Shown here piece after piece: positions 21,069 to 33,625 of a stretch of 64,000 nucleotides of DNA (position 1 is the stretch's first letter; each line of letters starts with the position of its first letter). Under the pieces are notes generated by a model, which saw only the letters and a program-made list of their open reading frames with translations, made no database searches and had not been told where the DNA came from. Where the stretch lies: assembly GCF_947507565.1 (NCBI RefSeq), contig NC_089175.1, positions 3,027,733 to 3,091,732 of the forward strand, written 5' to 3'. The translations under genes were made by a program, and so were the position numbers. The stretch comes from Oscarella lobularis. Lineage: Eukaryota; Porifera; Homoscleromorpha; Homosclerophorida; Oscarellidae.

Positions 21069-24000
21069 ATGGAATGCCAAAACTTGCTCTTGAGTCTCGT
21101 ATCTCAGTACGAAGAAGATCCTGACAGTTTGCGACGGCTTTGTAGAAAGGTGAATGAAGAAGGCACCGTGTTTCGACGTTCTCTTGACTGCAAGTGAGTT
21201 TGGTGGCATCCTGCGCACAGTAGAACGTATATCTGACCCAATTTACGAAGGGATCTTCTCCAACGAACGCTGAGCACTTCTAAAGCAAATAGTCAAACTC
21301 TTGTTCACAGTAAACTGTATAAGGAGAACGCGCGAGATTTGATCGACGTGTGCGTTTAGTTGCTAGATCTACGAAATCCTTTGGCATTGACACACACAGA
21401 GGTAGTACCAGTTAGCTGTTTTTTTTTATATGCGTCCTTCAAACACTAAGTCTTAGAAAGTTGCTCTGCTCTGCTATACCAATTCGCTTTTGAAGAAGTC
21501 GGTCATTACTGGAAAGAACTCGGCGCCACTTTAGGATTCGAAAAACGCGAGCTGGACAACGTCGAAGAGTGGCATCTGAATCACCGACAGGGAGTCAAGT
21601 TCATGGCCTGGACCATGCTTGAGCGATATCAAGCAAAAACTCCAAATTTCAAACGTTACTCTCTAAAAGTCATTCAAAAAAAGCTGGATTGCGTAAAGGA
21701 AAGACGACAGGCAGACGTTTGTGTAAACGTAAAGAAAGCCAAAGGTATAAATCATCGTGTCTTTGCTTGTGGGCACGTGTCGTCATGTTTCTATGAATGT
21801 AGACTTATTGCCATTTGGCATTGTCAATGACCGACGATTCTATGGCAGAGAACGAGAGCTGGAGCAAGTCGCCGACTTTCTCTGGAAAGGCAAAAGGAAA
21901 ACGAGTCGAGTTGAGCCCATTATGTCGCAGGAGATTCAGGTATTCAGACGTCAATCAACCAGCTTTGCAATTGTGTTTGTTACTTGCACTGTTTTAGATT
22001 ATTTCTGGCGTTGGCGGATTGGGAAAATCCAGTCTCGCTTTCCAGTACCTTTTTCGATATGCAGAATCGTACCCCGACGGTGTTTTCTACTTCAGCGCCG
22101 AATCCTTTTGGTCTCTTTTAGAGTCGCTAAAGGAGAGCGTAAGTCTCACTTACGTAGTCACGTTTCTGTTAACCTCTAGCTTATTTTGCAGATTTCAAGA
22201 GTTGCACAGCTGCAAAGAAAGCAACTTCCAACATTTCATTCTTTGAACGAAGCATTACGGCACTTTTGGACTTACTGCAAGAATCGTCCTCGTTCCCTGC
22301 TTCTTTTTGACAACGCTGACGACTTCGATCTTGTTAAAGACTGGTTTCCAGATCCTCTCGTGTCCTGCCACGTCGTCGTGACGACGAGACGAACGCAGAA
22401 GCACGATATCTTCTATCAGCGAAGCGTACGTCTGTTGACACTTGACGTCCTCAAAGACGAGTCCGCTACGCTGGCACTTTGTCGCTGGGCTGGAAAATCT
22501 GAAAAGGATTTTGACACGCTTGAGTTGACGGAAAGGAAGCACGCTCATTTGCTGGCAAACGAGGCTCCGGTCGAAGGCCTGCCTGTTGCCATTGCTCACG
22601 CGGGTTCGTTTATAGATCAACACCGAATATCCTTTCTGCAATACTGGAAAAAGATCGAGAACGAGTCGAAGCAACTCGAAGCCGCGGCTTTAAACCTCGA
22701 CGACTTCCTTCGTTATTTTCATCTATCGCATTTGAAAGAGCCTCTGAAGTTTCACAACGTTTACAGTATCGATCAGTTATTGAAGTGCGATCCTCAGACC
22801 ATCGGCGGGCGCACGGCCTACAATCGAAAGTTACTCGAAAACGCTCAAGCTGCGCTCAAAACGGAGCAACGCGCATTTCTCACTTGGAAAATGGACATAG
22901 ACGACGTCGAAAGCACGTCAGCGTACGCCTATCAGTTGCTAATGTACAGCTCGGTCATGTCTCCGCGATCCATTTCCCTTAACGTCGTCGCGGGAGCGGC
23001 CTTTTCTGAAGTGGCTCCAGTTCATCGTGATTTCAAAGTTGCCGGCGCTCTCCGAACGCTGAACGAGCGTTCATTGATTCAAAAGATAACTGAACCAGAC
23101 AATGACTTCGATGTCTCGTTTTCCATGCATCATTTGATTCAATCGAGCATGCTTCAGAGATTGGGAGAAAACGTCGAGGATCTTCATCGCGTTTTGAAAT
23201 CTGTTGCAAAGGAGCTGATGAATCGGTTGCCCTCCCTGTCTGACATAGCAAAAAACTTGACCGACCCCGCCTTATCGTCTCTGTTTCCTCACTGTCATTC
23301 TGTCGTCGAAAAGATGCTGGAAACAGGCTTGCTAGACGAGGCCTACCCGGGACTCAGTGATTATGCCTGCTCTTTGGCTCTCTGGTACAATGGACGAATT
23401 GCCGAACGACTCAGCGCTCTCAGAGTAGCAGCTCTCGAAGCTTCGGTGGGGCTCTATTCAGTCGAAGAGACTCGAGAAAGAAGACGCCAATGTAAGAAGC
23501 TGTACACCTTCTTTGATTCCTGTTAATACATCTTTCCTCTTTTTAAGATTACCTTATCTGGGCCGTTGCTCAGTTTTCTTCGAATACAACACAATTTGAA
23601 GAAATAGAAGCCACGATCAAAAAGGCTCTTGGAGGAAAAGCATATTATGCTCTCACAGACAAGGAAATTTTGTATTACCGATGCGGTAGGTTTTGAATAA
23701 TTGCTATCATCATTATGTCATTTACTGGTACACTGTGTGCAGAATTGATAGTTCTGGCGAGAGTTTACATACGACAGGGTCAGCTTGATATTGCTGAGGA
23801 AATGCTTCTTAGACTTACGAAAGTGCTGCGTCATTTACCGTCTTCGGCGGAAGTAACGAACACATTGTCGGGTAGGAATTTATCTTAGGAATTTTTTTGA
23901 TCAACTAATTTACAGTTGTAGTAAATTCTTTGCTCTTTGAAATTTACGATAAAGCCAAAAGTTATAATCAAGCCATCATCGTGGCAAGGGAGTCCCTTTT

Positions 24001-25242
24001 GTTGGCGAAGAACAGTCTCTTTGATTCTGACTTTTTTTCGGCCAGCTGTAAGTAGTGATGCCACGGGAACGTCTCGAATCTAAGACTGAGCATTTTCTAG
24101 GTCACGAAAAAATGGCCATGTGCTTTCGACGTCGTGGACAAAGTCGAGAAGCTTTGGAAAATTTTGCGGAAGCTGAGAAACTTTACAGAAGAGTACTTCC
24201 TCCTAATCACGAAATCGTCGGAGATCGTAAGTGAATTTTTTATGAGATGCGCGTTTGCTCTGTAACCTTCGACGTTTCACGTGCGCAGTTCTTCTCCAAA
24301 CGAGCCGCTGTTTGCCTCCGGCCCGCGCCTGTGAAATGTCTCGTGAAGGGCTTGCTATTCTTAAATCCGCTTGTTCTCCTGGGCATCCTCGTTTATCAAA
24401 TGGTACATCGGCGGTCAAATAATAGTGTATTTTCTTCATTATTTATGTAGCTTTATACTATCATGGCACTAATCTGGTTTCGTTGCGACAAAACGACGAG
24501 GCTATTAAATGCTTTGAAGACTGTTTGGCTTTCTTGGAGGCTGGCCCACAGCGGCGGGACGCGCTATCAATCAAAGCTCTCTGTGAGTTTTATCATTTAT
24601 GTACTGCAGTTTTCGTTCTGTTCAATTGCATTTGCACATTAGGCCTAACGGCGTTGGCTAACGCTTTATGGGGCAGGGACTCAATTCAAAGCTGCACAGA
24701 ACAGAAACGGGAAAGAATTGTCAAATACTTTCAGCAAGCGATTGAGTTATTTACAATACTCAATCCCAAAGGAAGTATGGAAATGACGCCAGGTAATTGT
24801 TGTTGAATTTTCTTGTTGTTACATTACGCTATTAACAAAAATTTATGCCGCAGCACTTTATGGTCTTTCGTCTTTATATGCTGATATCGGAAAAGCATCC
24901 GAAGCAGCTAAACTAATGGACAAAGCTTGGCATTTCGCTCAGCGTCTTCCTATCGAAAATCCAATGAAAATGAAAGGTTTTGAATGTTTTTAGTCTTATG
25001 CTTCTCTGCAACCTGTCAGCGGGTTTCTTAGTTTGTAAATGGTACGTGAAGGCGTTGATCGCAAGTGATCAATTGGCTAAAGCTGTTAGCGTTGCACTGC
25101 AGGCTAAAGAAGAATGTGGACATCTTCACTCTTATCACCCATCGTTTCAGCAGTGTAAGCATTTTACCTCTAGAAACTTCTATAATAAGACTTTTGTTAC
25201 TTTTTAGTGCAGGATATATTATTTTGTTTGCAATCAGTGTGA
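21069..25242 (+). CDS. Death/NB-ARC/TPR receptor (NLR-like)
   Basis: Sixteen exons, in phase throughout: 21069-21193, 21311-21349, 21461-21744, 21803-21939, 21998-22138, 22192-23491, 23548-23685, 23743-23871, 23916-24047, 24101-24226, 24289-24402, 24451-24582, 24643-24792, 24854-24976, 25032-25154, 25208-25242; 1,075 residues. A Death-like domain at about 55-140 (HYWKELGATLGF) precedes an NB-ARC ATPase: FYGRERELEQ, P-loop GVGGLGKSS, Walker B LLLFDNADD, VVVTTRR, and EGLPVAIAHAG (GxP motif). TPRs of about 42 residues follow, nearly one per exon. Such STAND proteins are cytosolic switches that oligomerise on sensing a ligand and recruit Death-domain partners; TPRs replace the usual LRR sensor. 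The Death domain is divergent but placed correctly. The trigger is unknown. Confidence 0.88.
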
Positions 25243-25261
25243 TCATCCTATGGTTATTTTT

Positions 25262-26805
25262 ATTGAAACTGCTGTATTACGAATGTGGTAGGTTTAAATT
25301 ATTGTCATCAACAACATATTATTTACTGGTATACAGAATTGATAACTCTCGCGAAAGTGTACATACGACGCGATCAGCTAGATATCGCTGAAAAAATGCT
25401 TCTTAGACTTACTAAAGCGTTGCGTCATTTACCGGCCGAAGTACCAAGCATGTTGACTGGTAGGAATTATCCATTTGACCAAACTAACTACAACTGCAGT
25501 TTTAGTAAATAGTATGCTTACTGAAATTAACGACAAAGCCGAAAATTATAATCAAGCAATCGTCATGGCGAAGATGTGTCTTTCGTTGGCAAGAAACAGT
25601 CCTTTTGCATCGGACCTTCTTTCTGCTAGCTGTAAGTAGGGATGCCGCTTGAACGCCTTCAATCTAAGACTGAACATTTTCCAGGTCACCTAGAAATGGC
25701 CAGGTTATGTATGTGTAGTGGACAAAGTCGAGAAGCTTTAGAAAATTTTGAAAAAGCTGAGAAACTTTACAGAACAACACTGCCTCCAAGTCACGAAATT
25801 TTGGATGAATGTAAGGGAATTTTAATCAAGACGCGCGTTTGCTCTCTTACTTTCAAATTTGTACATGTAGTTCTTGTCTTTATGAGTGGCTGTGACCGTT
25901 TGTCTTCGGCACGCGCCTGTGAATTATCTCGCGAAGGACTTGCTATTCTTAAATCCACCTGTTCTCCTACTCATCCTCGACTATCTTATGGTACGTTGGT
26001 AATCCATATATTTTTTTCTTCCTTATTTTTGTAGCCCTGTACTATCATGGTACTAATCTGGTATCGCACCACCAGAGACAGGACGAGGAGACTATTAAAT
26101 GCTTTGAAGACTGTTTAGCTTTATTGGATGCTGATCCACAGGAGCCAAAAGCAATGTTAATCAAAGCTAACTGTGAGTTTATCACTGATGAATTTTTCTC
26201 ATTGTGTTTAATTGCATTAGGTCTAACGGTGTTGGGTGTCGCTTTGCGCAAGGACTTACGTCAACGTTACACAAAGCAAAAGCAGAAAAGAGCTGTCAAA
26301 TACTTTCAGCAAGCGATTAAGTTCTTTACAATACTCAACCCCGAAGGAAGTATTTTAATGACGGCAGGTAATTATTACAGTATTTTCTAATTGTTTTATT
26401 ATGCTATTATGCCGCAGCACTTTACGATCTTTCAAAATTGTAGGCTGATAGTGGAAAAGTATCTGAAGCAGCCAGATTGATGGACCAAGCTTGGCATTTT
26501 GCTCAGCGTCTTCCTATCAAAAATTCACTAAAAATGGAAGGTTCTGAATTTTATTCTTATGTTTCTGCAGCCTGTCAGCCGGTTTCTTAGTCTGTAAATG
26601 GTACGTAAAGACGTTGATCACAAGTAATCAATCGGCTAAAGCTGTGAGCGTTGCAGTGCACGCTAAAGAAGAATGCAAACATCTGTACTCTGATCAACCG
26701 TCGTTTCAGCACAGTAAGAGTTTTACTTTATTTCTTGCAGTTAATAAGAATTGTTTGTATTTCCTCTTAGTGCAGGATATATTATTGCCATTGAAATTGT
26801 TGTAG
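25262..26805 (+). pseudogene. Tandem partial copy of the TPR exons, with a nonsense codon
   Basis: Starts with a match to the end of the LYYRC exon (25,270) and repeats the following eight or nine TPR exons of the gene before it, with conserved splice sites and phase 1 at each junction. It lacks the Death and NB-ARC parts and any start codon. In the exon near 26,420 a TAT codon has become TAG (26441-26443). The copy ends like its parent, with LQDIL and a stop at 26805. It could still serve as alternative TPR exons for the upstream gene, because many of its exons are symmetric phase 1. Loss of function is likelier. Confidence 0.7.
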
Positions 26806-27381
26806 GTCTATTCCAGTACTATTATTGGAATGACTTAACTGTACTGTCATATTGTTGTACCTAAGCAAACTAAAGACTCGTTGGAAAGAGAGAGACGAGA
26901 AACAGAAAACAGTAAAGCCGTATGTTTCTTTGTTAGATGCAACGGGATGAAAACCTTCTCCTGAAAAAGAAGGGTACATATTGTGCTGCACTCACAAATT
27001 TTGGCACATAGATACCCTTGACGGTATCAAATTTACACGCCAGACATGGCAGCAGTGAGGTCAGTTCTGAGTCAGCACTGAACCCAATGTGGGCTACTAG
27101 GCAGTTTTCTATAGTGTTTTACTTAGAAAGCCACGACAGAGAGATTCTATTCCAGAGACGAACTTCACATAGAAAGGGGCTCTATGCAGAGGCTTCAATT
27201 AATCAAAAGGAGGAGACAAAACAGAAAAGAAGTGTAAGTCGAAATTGAGATTCAAGCTAGACGGGAGGGGTACATGTATTGCAACAGACCACGTTGGAAT
27301 TTTCCAAATTTTAAACTGTTCTACTAAAAAGTTTGTGTATTACTAAAAACGTCGTCATGGTATCTAGTTCTACGTACTATA
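26806..27381. other. Intergenic stretch, nothing found
   Basis: Between the TPR copy and the convergent GTPase/Death gene I see no supported exon, repeat or signal. Confidence 0.5.
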
Positions 27382-29722
27382 TTACTTTTTCTTACCTAAT
27401 GCATCAAGAAAGTTACTGGCAAAAGGAAAAACTTTGCATGCCGTTTCTTTTAGTTGTTCTTCATTCAACGCAATGCATAGTTGGCGTATAGACGCACCTG
27501 ATTTTTGTAGCATTTGATAGGACTGCTCTCGAACGTAGTCGTTATCCTTCTCAATTAAGACAATCTCTTCTGAACCCATAGAAAGTCTCCTTGCAATAAA
27601 CTTCCATTCTTTGATAATGTTTTTAGACAGATCAGTAAGCTGCAGTTCAGTTGGTTTTTTATCTAAATTGACGCAATCCGATTCGTCATCTACACGAAAA
27701 AAAACTCGCAAAACCCCAACGAAATAGAGAGTTCCTATACAACTACATACCTGTAGCAGTGTATGACTGAGAAAAAGTTAGTGGGCTTGTAGGCGCATCT
27801 TTTGGGAGGAGGTAGATCTTGAGAGGATTGCTGTCTAATTTTGTCGGCTTGTAGTTGAAAACAGAATAAACAGAAGCAGGCTTTTGCCAATATGTGCAGT
27901 CTAACATGACGGAAGACAAATCGTCTATGTCTTCTTGACATGATTTCAGTTTGAGAAAGCAGTTCCTGGTTAAAAACTGGTACGCGGAACCCCCGATCAC
28001 TTGCCGTAGTTGTTCTCCACTAAATTCCATGTGTTTGTCCTTACTTTCTATAAACGAATCGTTTTCCTCTTTGTTTAGGGTGATTTCGAGGTATTGCTTT
28101 TCAACAGCCGTACCTTGACATCGAAAATACCAGTCACTCCCAAACGTGTAGCCGTCTGTTCTCGCCTTTGCGCGTATCTGCTTTATGTTCGGTTCGCATT
28201 GACATGAAATTACTGCTTTTAACTCGATTTGTTGGTCTCTATAGTCTTTCCTGAAGAAGAGGGAGAGGACGACTGTGAATGGGCCAGGAAGGCTAAGTAT
28301 GCAGATTTTGCAGAAGGAGAAGGATTCTATTTCAATACGTTGAGCGTCAGTGAGGCGAATTGTAGTCGTTCCAAATTTTGCTAAAGGAGCTTGTTCCCGA
28401 AGATTTGCCATAAATTTGTATTCTTTAGGAGCACTCCAACCATCATTATAATAAAGGCAAAATTGGGGATCGCAGCAGCTGAAATGCCCAAGTGAAAAGG
28501 TGATAGTAATGGTGTTAGTGAAAGTCACTCGATGAGGCAATATTTGAAGAAGATTAGCAAAAGTTGTCTTTCCATTTATTGTCAGATTGTTTTCAGCTGA
28601 AAAAGACGACAGTTTGATGAACAGAGGCTCTGAAGTAGCTCCTTCAGAAATTCTCAATGTTACCCCAGGTGGCAGCAGCCTTAGTTCTCCTCCTCTAATA
28701 CCAATTCTTCTGTTACAATCCGCCTTGTTTTTCTTTAGGGTTACTCTCTGATGATTAATTTGGAGGTGACACGTTATTGCAGAACTATGTGCTTTCTGCA
28801 AGGATACGTCGTCCTCCCTAATCACGAGACCTTCCAGAAGGTCGCCTCCTTTGTATTCTTCCGTGCTTTTTTGTTTTCCTTCGGTCTTCGATCGAGCTTT
28901 TCCTTTCTTATTCTGGGTATCTATCAATTTATCTATGTCTATTTCTTGTTCAAGACTTCGAACAATTTTCGACGGCGTCAGATCTTTTGTTTCAAAAAGA
29001 CGGTCACATTCATCATGCCGGGCTAGACACTGGCATTTAATACGAATAGTGCGTTTCTCAACAGACGCGTGTAATTCTACGATGGAAGCTGCATCTTCTC
29101 CTTTCTTAGGAGAAGTAGGGAGGGCGCTAACTACGTCATCGACGACAAATTGAAACATGTCCTTCACGTTTGTACCCTGAAGAGCTGACGTTCTGGGAGC
29201 TTCGATGAGCTCGCTGAAACGACTTGAAGTAACGAATTGGGCAGATGTTGACTTATCTACCTGACTTGGGAGATCAGTTTTGTTACCTACGATATAAAAT
29301 CTTGCAACGGAACGAGTAGACACATGAAGAAAGGCGTCGTCTATCCAATTATGAAGGGACTGAAAAGTAAATTCATCGTTGGCGGCGTAAACGAATAGAA
29401 AAGCGTCCGTTTTACGATAGATACTCTTTGTTACGCTCCGATGGTACCTCTCTTGACCCGCCGTGTCCACTAGAGTTACCTTAAGCAACGCCCACTTTCA
29501 ACTTAGTGACAGGCGTTGTAATCTCATTCTGCTTACTTGAATGCGCCTGTTGGAAGTTGATATGTAATTTCTCGTACATTCCGCCAGTGATTGGAAGCTT
29601 TCTTCTGGATGTTTTATTCTCTCGTCCGATATAAGAGGATCAAAGAATCGCAAAAAAAGCGACGTTTTTCCAACGTTGACGTCACCGAGCAAGGCCATCC
29701 TTACTTCAAGAAGGCTTTCCAT
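27382..29722 (-). CDS. Rab-like GTPase / ZU5 / UPA / Death domain protein
   Basis: Three exons, 29537-29722, 27751-29479 and 27382-27689, 740 residues. The N-terminus is a small GTPase: P-loop GDVNVGKTSL near residue 13, DTAGQERYH near 67 (the Rab form of switch II), NKTD at about 128 and TSALQGTNV in place of the SAK loop. After a charged linker (about 215-290) comes a ZU5-like domain (GGELRLLPPGVTLRISEGA, about 326 on), then a UPA-like region, then a Death domain (KEWKFIARRLSMG) in the last exon. ZU5-UPA-Death is the known closed module of UNC5, ankyrins and PIDD; here a GTPase takes the place of their N-terminal parts, which suggests nucleotide-gated release of the Death domain (inference). 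The ZU5 and UPA calls rest on pattern alone. It lies beside the NLR-like gene, converging on it. Confidence 0.82.
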
Positions 29723-30330
29723 GGAACCTGGTGTTTTACAATCCGGGTGTGCTGCTCACGAGGTGCTACTCAGGTCTCAGGCCACTACAGTAAAACCAAA
29801 AATGTGCAAGATGCAAGGATAATAGCATAGCAGCAGTGTTTTAGAATCACCGGTCACTAAGCGTTTAAGAAGAACTTCTACCCAAATTCGGAGTCCTCAA
29901 CTGCTCTCACGTGCATTTGTATTCATCCGGGTTGCGCGACACTGCACACTGGAATTTTTCTAGGGCTACTAAGGCTGCTGCTGGCCTAGCGAACGACCGT
30001 CAAAGCATTCCGCGCGAGGGTGGATGATTCATAAAGATAGCTGGTGAGCGTGTCACTGAGCGAGCAATCGAAGGACCCCGTTGTTCCCCGCAAGATCATG
30101 CAACCGGGTGCGCTTGCGTTCTTTTTTTCACGCAGGACGTCCGACACTCCTTCGGCAGGCTTTGCGAAGGTCGCACTCCACGAAGCCAACAGCGCGCCGT
30201 GGCTCCAGCTCTCTTCGAAGCGTTTCCTGCAGCTAACAGTCAGACTGACCGCGCAATTCTCAGCACGCGAGAACAATAGGGGCAATATTGTCCGTTATTT
30301 TGGCTTTTTGAGGTACGAACCGCCGTTTTT
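29723..30330. other. Intergenic stretch upstream of the GTPase/Death gene
   Basis: Probably holds the promoter of the minus-strand GTPase gene. No supported coding exon on either strand. Confidence 0.4.
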
Positions 30331-30334
30331 TTCG

Positions 30335-30770
30335 TTTGTGGGCACACGTCATGTTTTTCTATGAATGTAGACTCGCTGTACTATATCAATGACCGACGAG
30401 AGAACGAGAGCTAGAGCAAGTCACCGACTTCCTCTGGAAAGGCAAAAGGAAAACGAGTCCATTCTGTCGCAGGAGATCCAGGCAATCAATCCGCCTTACA
30501 GTCGCGTTTGTTACTTGTGCTGTTTAGGTTATGTTATTTCTGACATTGACGGATTGGGAAAATCCAATTTCTATGCCAGGATCATACATCGGTCAGCGCC
30601 CAATACTTTTGGTCACTTTTTAGAGTTGCTAAGGGAAGTTACAGTTTTTCTTACGTAGTTGTGATTGTGTTGTCTGATTCTCTTATTTCAAGAGTTGCCA
30701 CAGCTGCAAAGAAAGCAACTGCCAACGTTGTATTCTTTCACAACGAGGCACTGCGGGTAGCTACTCCTTC
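30335..30770 (+). pseudogene. Decayed copy of the NB-ARC exons
   Basis: Clear nucleotide match to 21,785-22,265 of the NLR-like gene, including the gaatgtag acceptor, the CGAGAGCT-GAGCAAGTC segment, the P-loop (now DIDGLGKSN) and the start of the next exon (AGAGTTGC-ACAGCTGCAAAGAAAGCAACT). Small deletions and a stop (GAGCTAGAGC) break it. It lies on the other side of the GTPase/Death gene. Confidence 0.8.
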
Positions 30771-32173
30771 TGATGTCGTCTCATTCAAGTGAAGCAGGTA
30801 TGATTCTCTTTCTCTTTGACTGTGTCTTTCTTTCTCTATGTAGACTCATTCATGGATCATATTGACGAGGTGATGAAGAGCTTTCCGATGTCTTCATTCA
30901 CCCCTGGGCCCCGGGGTGACTAAACAAAACCGGCCCAACTCTGTTGTCACGAGGTTAAATTGGCTGACCTGCTGTTGGGGGTTATGCAGTCGACCCCTCC
31001 CCCTCCAGGACTGCGGTGGGAAAAAAAGTAGTCCCCCTGGAATCAGGCTGACAGTGCTCACATCAGAGGCTGCCCAGTCCCAGGCGTCTGAGCCAAGAGA
31101 ATAAACGGGCTCTAACTCCGATCGAGGGGAGTATGGAGTGACCCCCACTTTGAAGCCTGCACGGGCTTCCGTAACACGGAGCGCATGCAGGTGGACAGCG
31201 AATGCAAAGGAGACTGCACAAATTTTTGTACTTCCGGTTTATTTCCGGGTATATTAAATAAAAGATTTTCTAACATACGTTGCGTTTGCGGCCTTTTTTG
31301 TTGACGGGGTCTTGCCCAGGACCCCGGAAGAGCAGTTTCTTTGGTCTTGCTCAGGACCCCCTATATCCTGGCTAACATGCAATACAATGTAAATGAAACA
31401 GAAAATAAAACCAGTTTATATTTCGTCTCTTGTTTCTTCATCTGTTTTGTTGGACTGTTCAATGACTTGGTAGACCCGCAGTAACCATTGATATAGAGAA
31501 GCAGATGCGCTGATGAAGTTGGAAAGCTAGACAGAAATAGTTTATCAGTTCTTCTAGCCTATTCAGTATGCCATAAGACCTGCTTGTTTTCAAGGTGGCT
31601 TCAATTCATTATACTGTACTGACAAAATCTTGCTTCCTTGTTTGGCTTCTAAGACAAGGAAAATTGAGTTTGAAGCATGCAAAAAGCTCAGCGATACCCA
31701 AACCCAACACAGCACGCCTAATCATAGAAAAAGAGTGAAGCACCTACAAAGGGACCCTCAGCCTAAAACAACAGCGCAGACCGCAATGGCTAGTCTGACC
31801 ATTGAGGATCCCCCTTGAGACGGAACATGGAAGCAAAATTAAGTTTCGACGGAGCAGTGCAAACCTGCTTGTGTATGATGATGATAACGATGAGCCCGAG
31901 AAAGCAATTTCCAGCAGAAGACAACGCTGAACCGGTGGACGCGTTCGACGTTTGGATGGGCACGTGAGCAGCGACAGCCCGTACGCTAAAAGAATTTATA
32001 GCGATCGAGTACTGCTGCAGAGCAACCCGATGTTCAAAGGACAGCAACATTCATACATGTACATGCTAACCAAATGGCAGTTGTCCATCTAGCGCAACAT
32101 ATAATAAAAAAAATAGATAGATTATTCTAACTAGATGCAAAAAACAAGAGTGAACAACTTACTGACGTTAAGG
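30771..32173. other. Stretch without a gene
   Basis: At 30,898-30,920 there is a near-palindrome (CACCCCTGGGCCCCGGGGTG). At 31,300-31,370 a short direct repeat (GGTCTTGCyCAGGACCCC) occurs twice. These could be remains of a transposable element but no coding or terminal repeats confirm it. Confidence 0.35.
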
Positions 32174-33102
32174 CTAGTCCACACTTTGTGGAACAGAAAG
32201 TCTATCAACTTCCAATAGAGACTGCATCCAATCTTGTAACTTTTCATCTTGGTTGGGGGTAAACCAACAGCTGGCGTAGGCGGTGGCAGCTAGCATCAGT
32301 GTGTCCACACTCTTCCAGCGCTTATATGATCGCTGAATGCAACTAAACAACTTTGATATACTAAGATTCTCTAGACAGCAGCCTGTGTGCAAATTTTGCG
32401 AAATAAATCTTGACAGCTTGCTGATAGACGCCTCGTCTATTCCATATGAGTAACTGAAATCGAATACCTCAATGGCACCGCTCTTGGTGGAAGCTAGGCT
32501 GTCTTCCTGTTCCAGTTCTCTAGTCTTTGTTTTGGCTCGTTCTTCTTTCCTTTGGAAGGACTCCTTAGCTTTCTTGCCTTCAATCTCCCCTCGTCTTATC
32601 AAACAGCGGCGGCAAGTGGGACAAGGAACCCTAGCATAGTAGCACTGCAGCAAATGACTCTCTATAGAAATAAACAAGAATTTAGCGTCATTTGGTGCGG
32701 CTGAAATCCTTTTCTAAAAAACCATGTATTCAATGTCAGAATAAAAGGAATTTAGTCTAGAGCAGCCACCCTCTCAGATCAGAAAGCTCGCGATTAGAAT
32801 TTACCGAGAGCGTCTCGCCTGACGATTGTCCTGCAGCCGTCGTATCGCTTGGGACAGTAGACCTCGAGCGCGTTGATCATCTTTCTCAAGGCGACGACTC
32901 GCTGCAGCTGATTTTTTCGTATTCGGCAGCGGCATTCGGGACAAGTGGGAGTTCGCTTCAGCCACGACTCGACGCAGCTCTTGCAGAACGAATGACCGCA
33001 CGGAGCGACGACGGGCTCGTCCATGACAGCCAAGCAGATCGTGCAGGACAAGCTGTCGTCGACGTCCTTCACGTATGCATAGTCGTCACGATGAGCGCTA
33101 GC
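32174..33102 (-). CDS. RING / TRAF-type zinc-finger protein, copy 1
   Basis: Two exons: 32805-33102 and 32174-32661. A C3HC4 RING (CTICLAVM, APCGHSFCKSCVESWLKR, CPECRCRI) is followed by a TRAF-type zinc finger (CPKRYDGC, then HLLQCYYARVPCPTC across the intron). A charged helical segment and a C-terminal region ending in WMQSLLEVD follow. RING-TRAF proteins are E3 ubiquitin ligases that often act downstream of receptors. The start is unresolved: the open frame reaches an acceptor-like ctctag at 33103 with no in-frame ATG, so a 5' exon is missing. Tandem with copy 2. Confidence 0.8.
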
Positions 33103-33625
33103 CTAGAGAATGACATGCAGTCGAGCAGTTTGACAGCGCTATAGAAGAGTAGTTGTCTACCATTAGTCAGTCGAGACGGAGTCGCACGAAGGACAGAAGG
33201 AAGGAGAAGCAGGAAAAAAATGGACGATTTCTAGCGCGCTATGACGGAAGGGCGTGACGCTAGTAAATTCCACGGCCGTACCCTCAAAAGGGGCTCAGCC
33301 TAAAACATGTATGTTAGTCCAAGAGGGTCTCCGTTGATAAAAGAAGTCGGAATGCGTAAAAAGCGAACAGTTGCGCAAAAGAGTGCATAGTCATCATTCT
33401 CATCATCATCAATCATCCGATATCGTTCTAGGATGTTAGTCTATCGCAATCCGTGATAAAACCAAAGACAGCAACTAATGTTCGTTCATAATCATAAAAT
33501 ACGCTGAAGTGGAAGATGATGAAAAGGCTACGTTGTCTTCCAATAATAGCTTTAGGAGCGTACTGTCAGATCAGAGGTCTGAGGTCATAGACGTACTTGC
33601 AGTCATTGATTCACGTTGACTTATT
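33103..33625. other. Spacer between the two RING/TRAF genes
   Basis: The first 100 bp match the 5' flank of copy 2 (ATGGTAGACAACTA and CTTCTATAGCGCTGTC on the minus strand), so the duplication includes upstream sequence. The missing first exon may lie here. No other feature seen. Confidence 0.4.

Noticed and set aside
30898-31380. Solo LTR or miniature transposon
   Set aside because: A short palindrome and a direct repeat are present, but no matching terminal repeats or target duplication could be recognised by eye.
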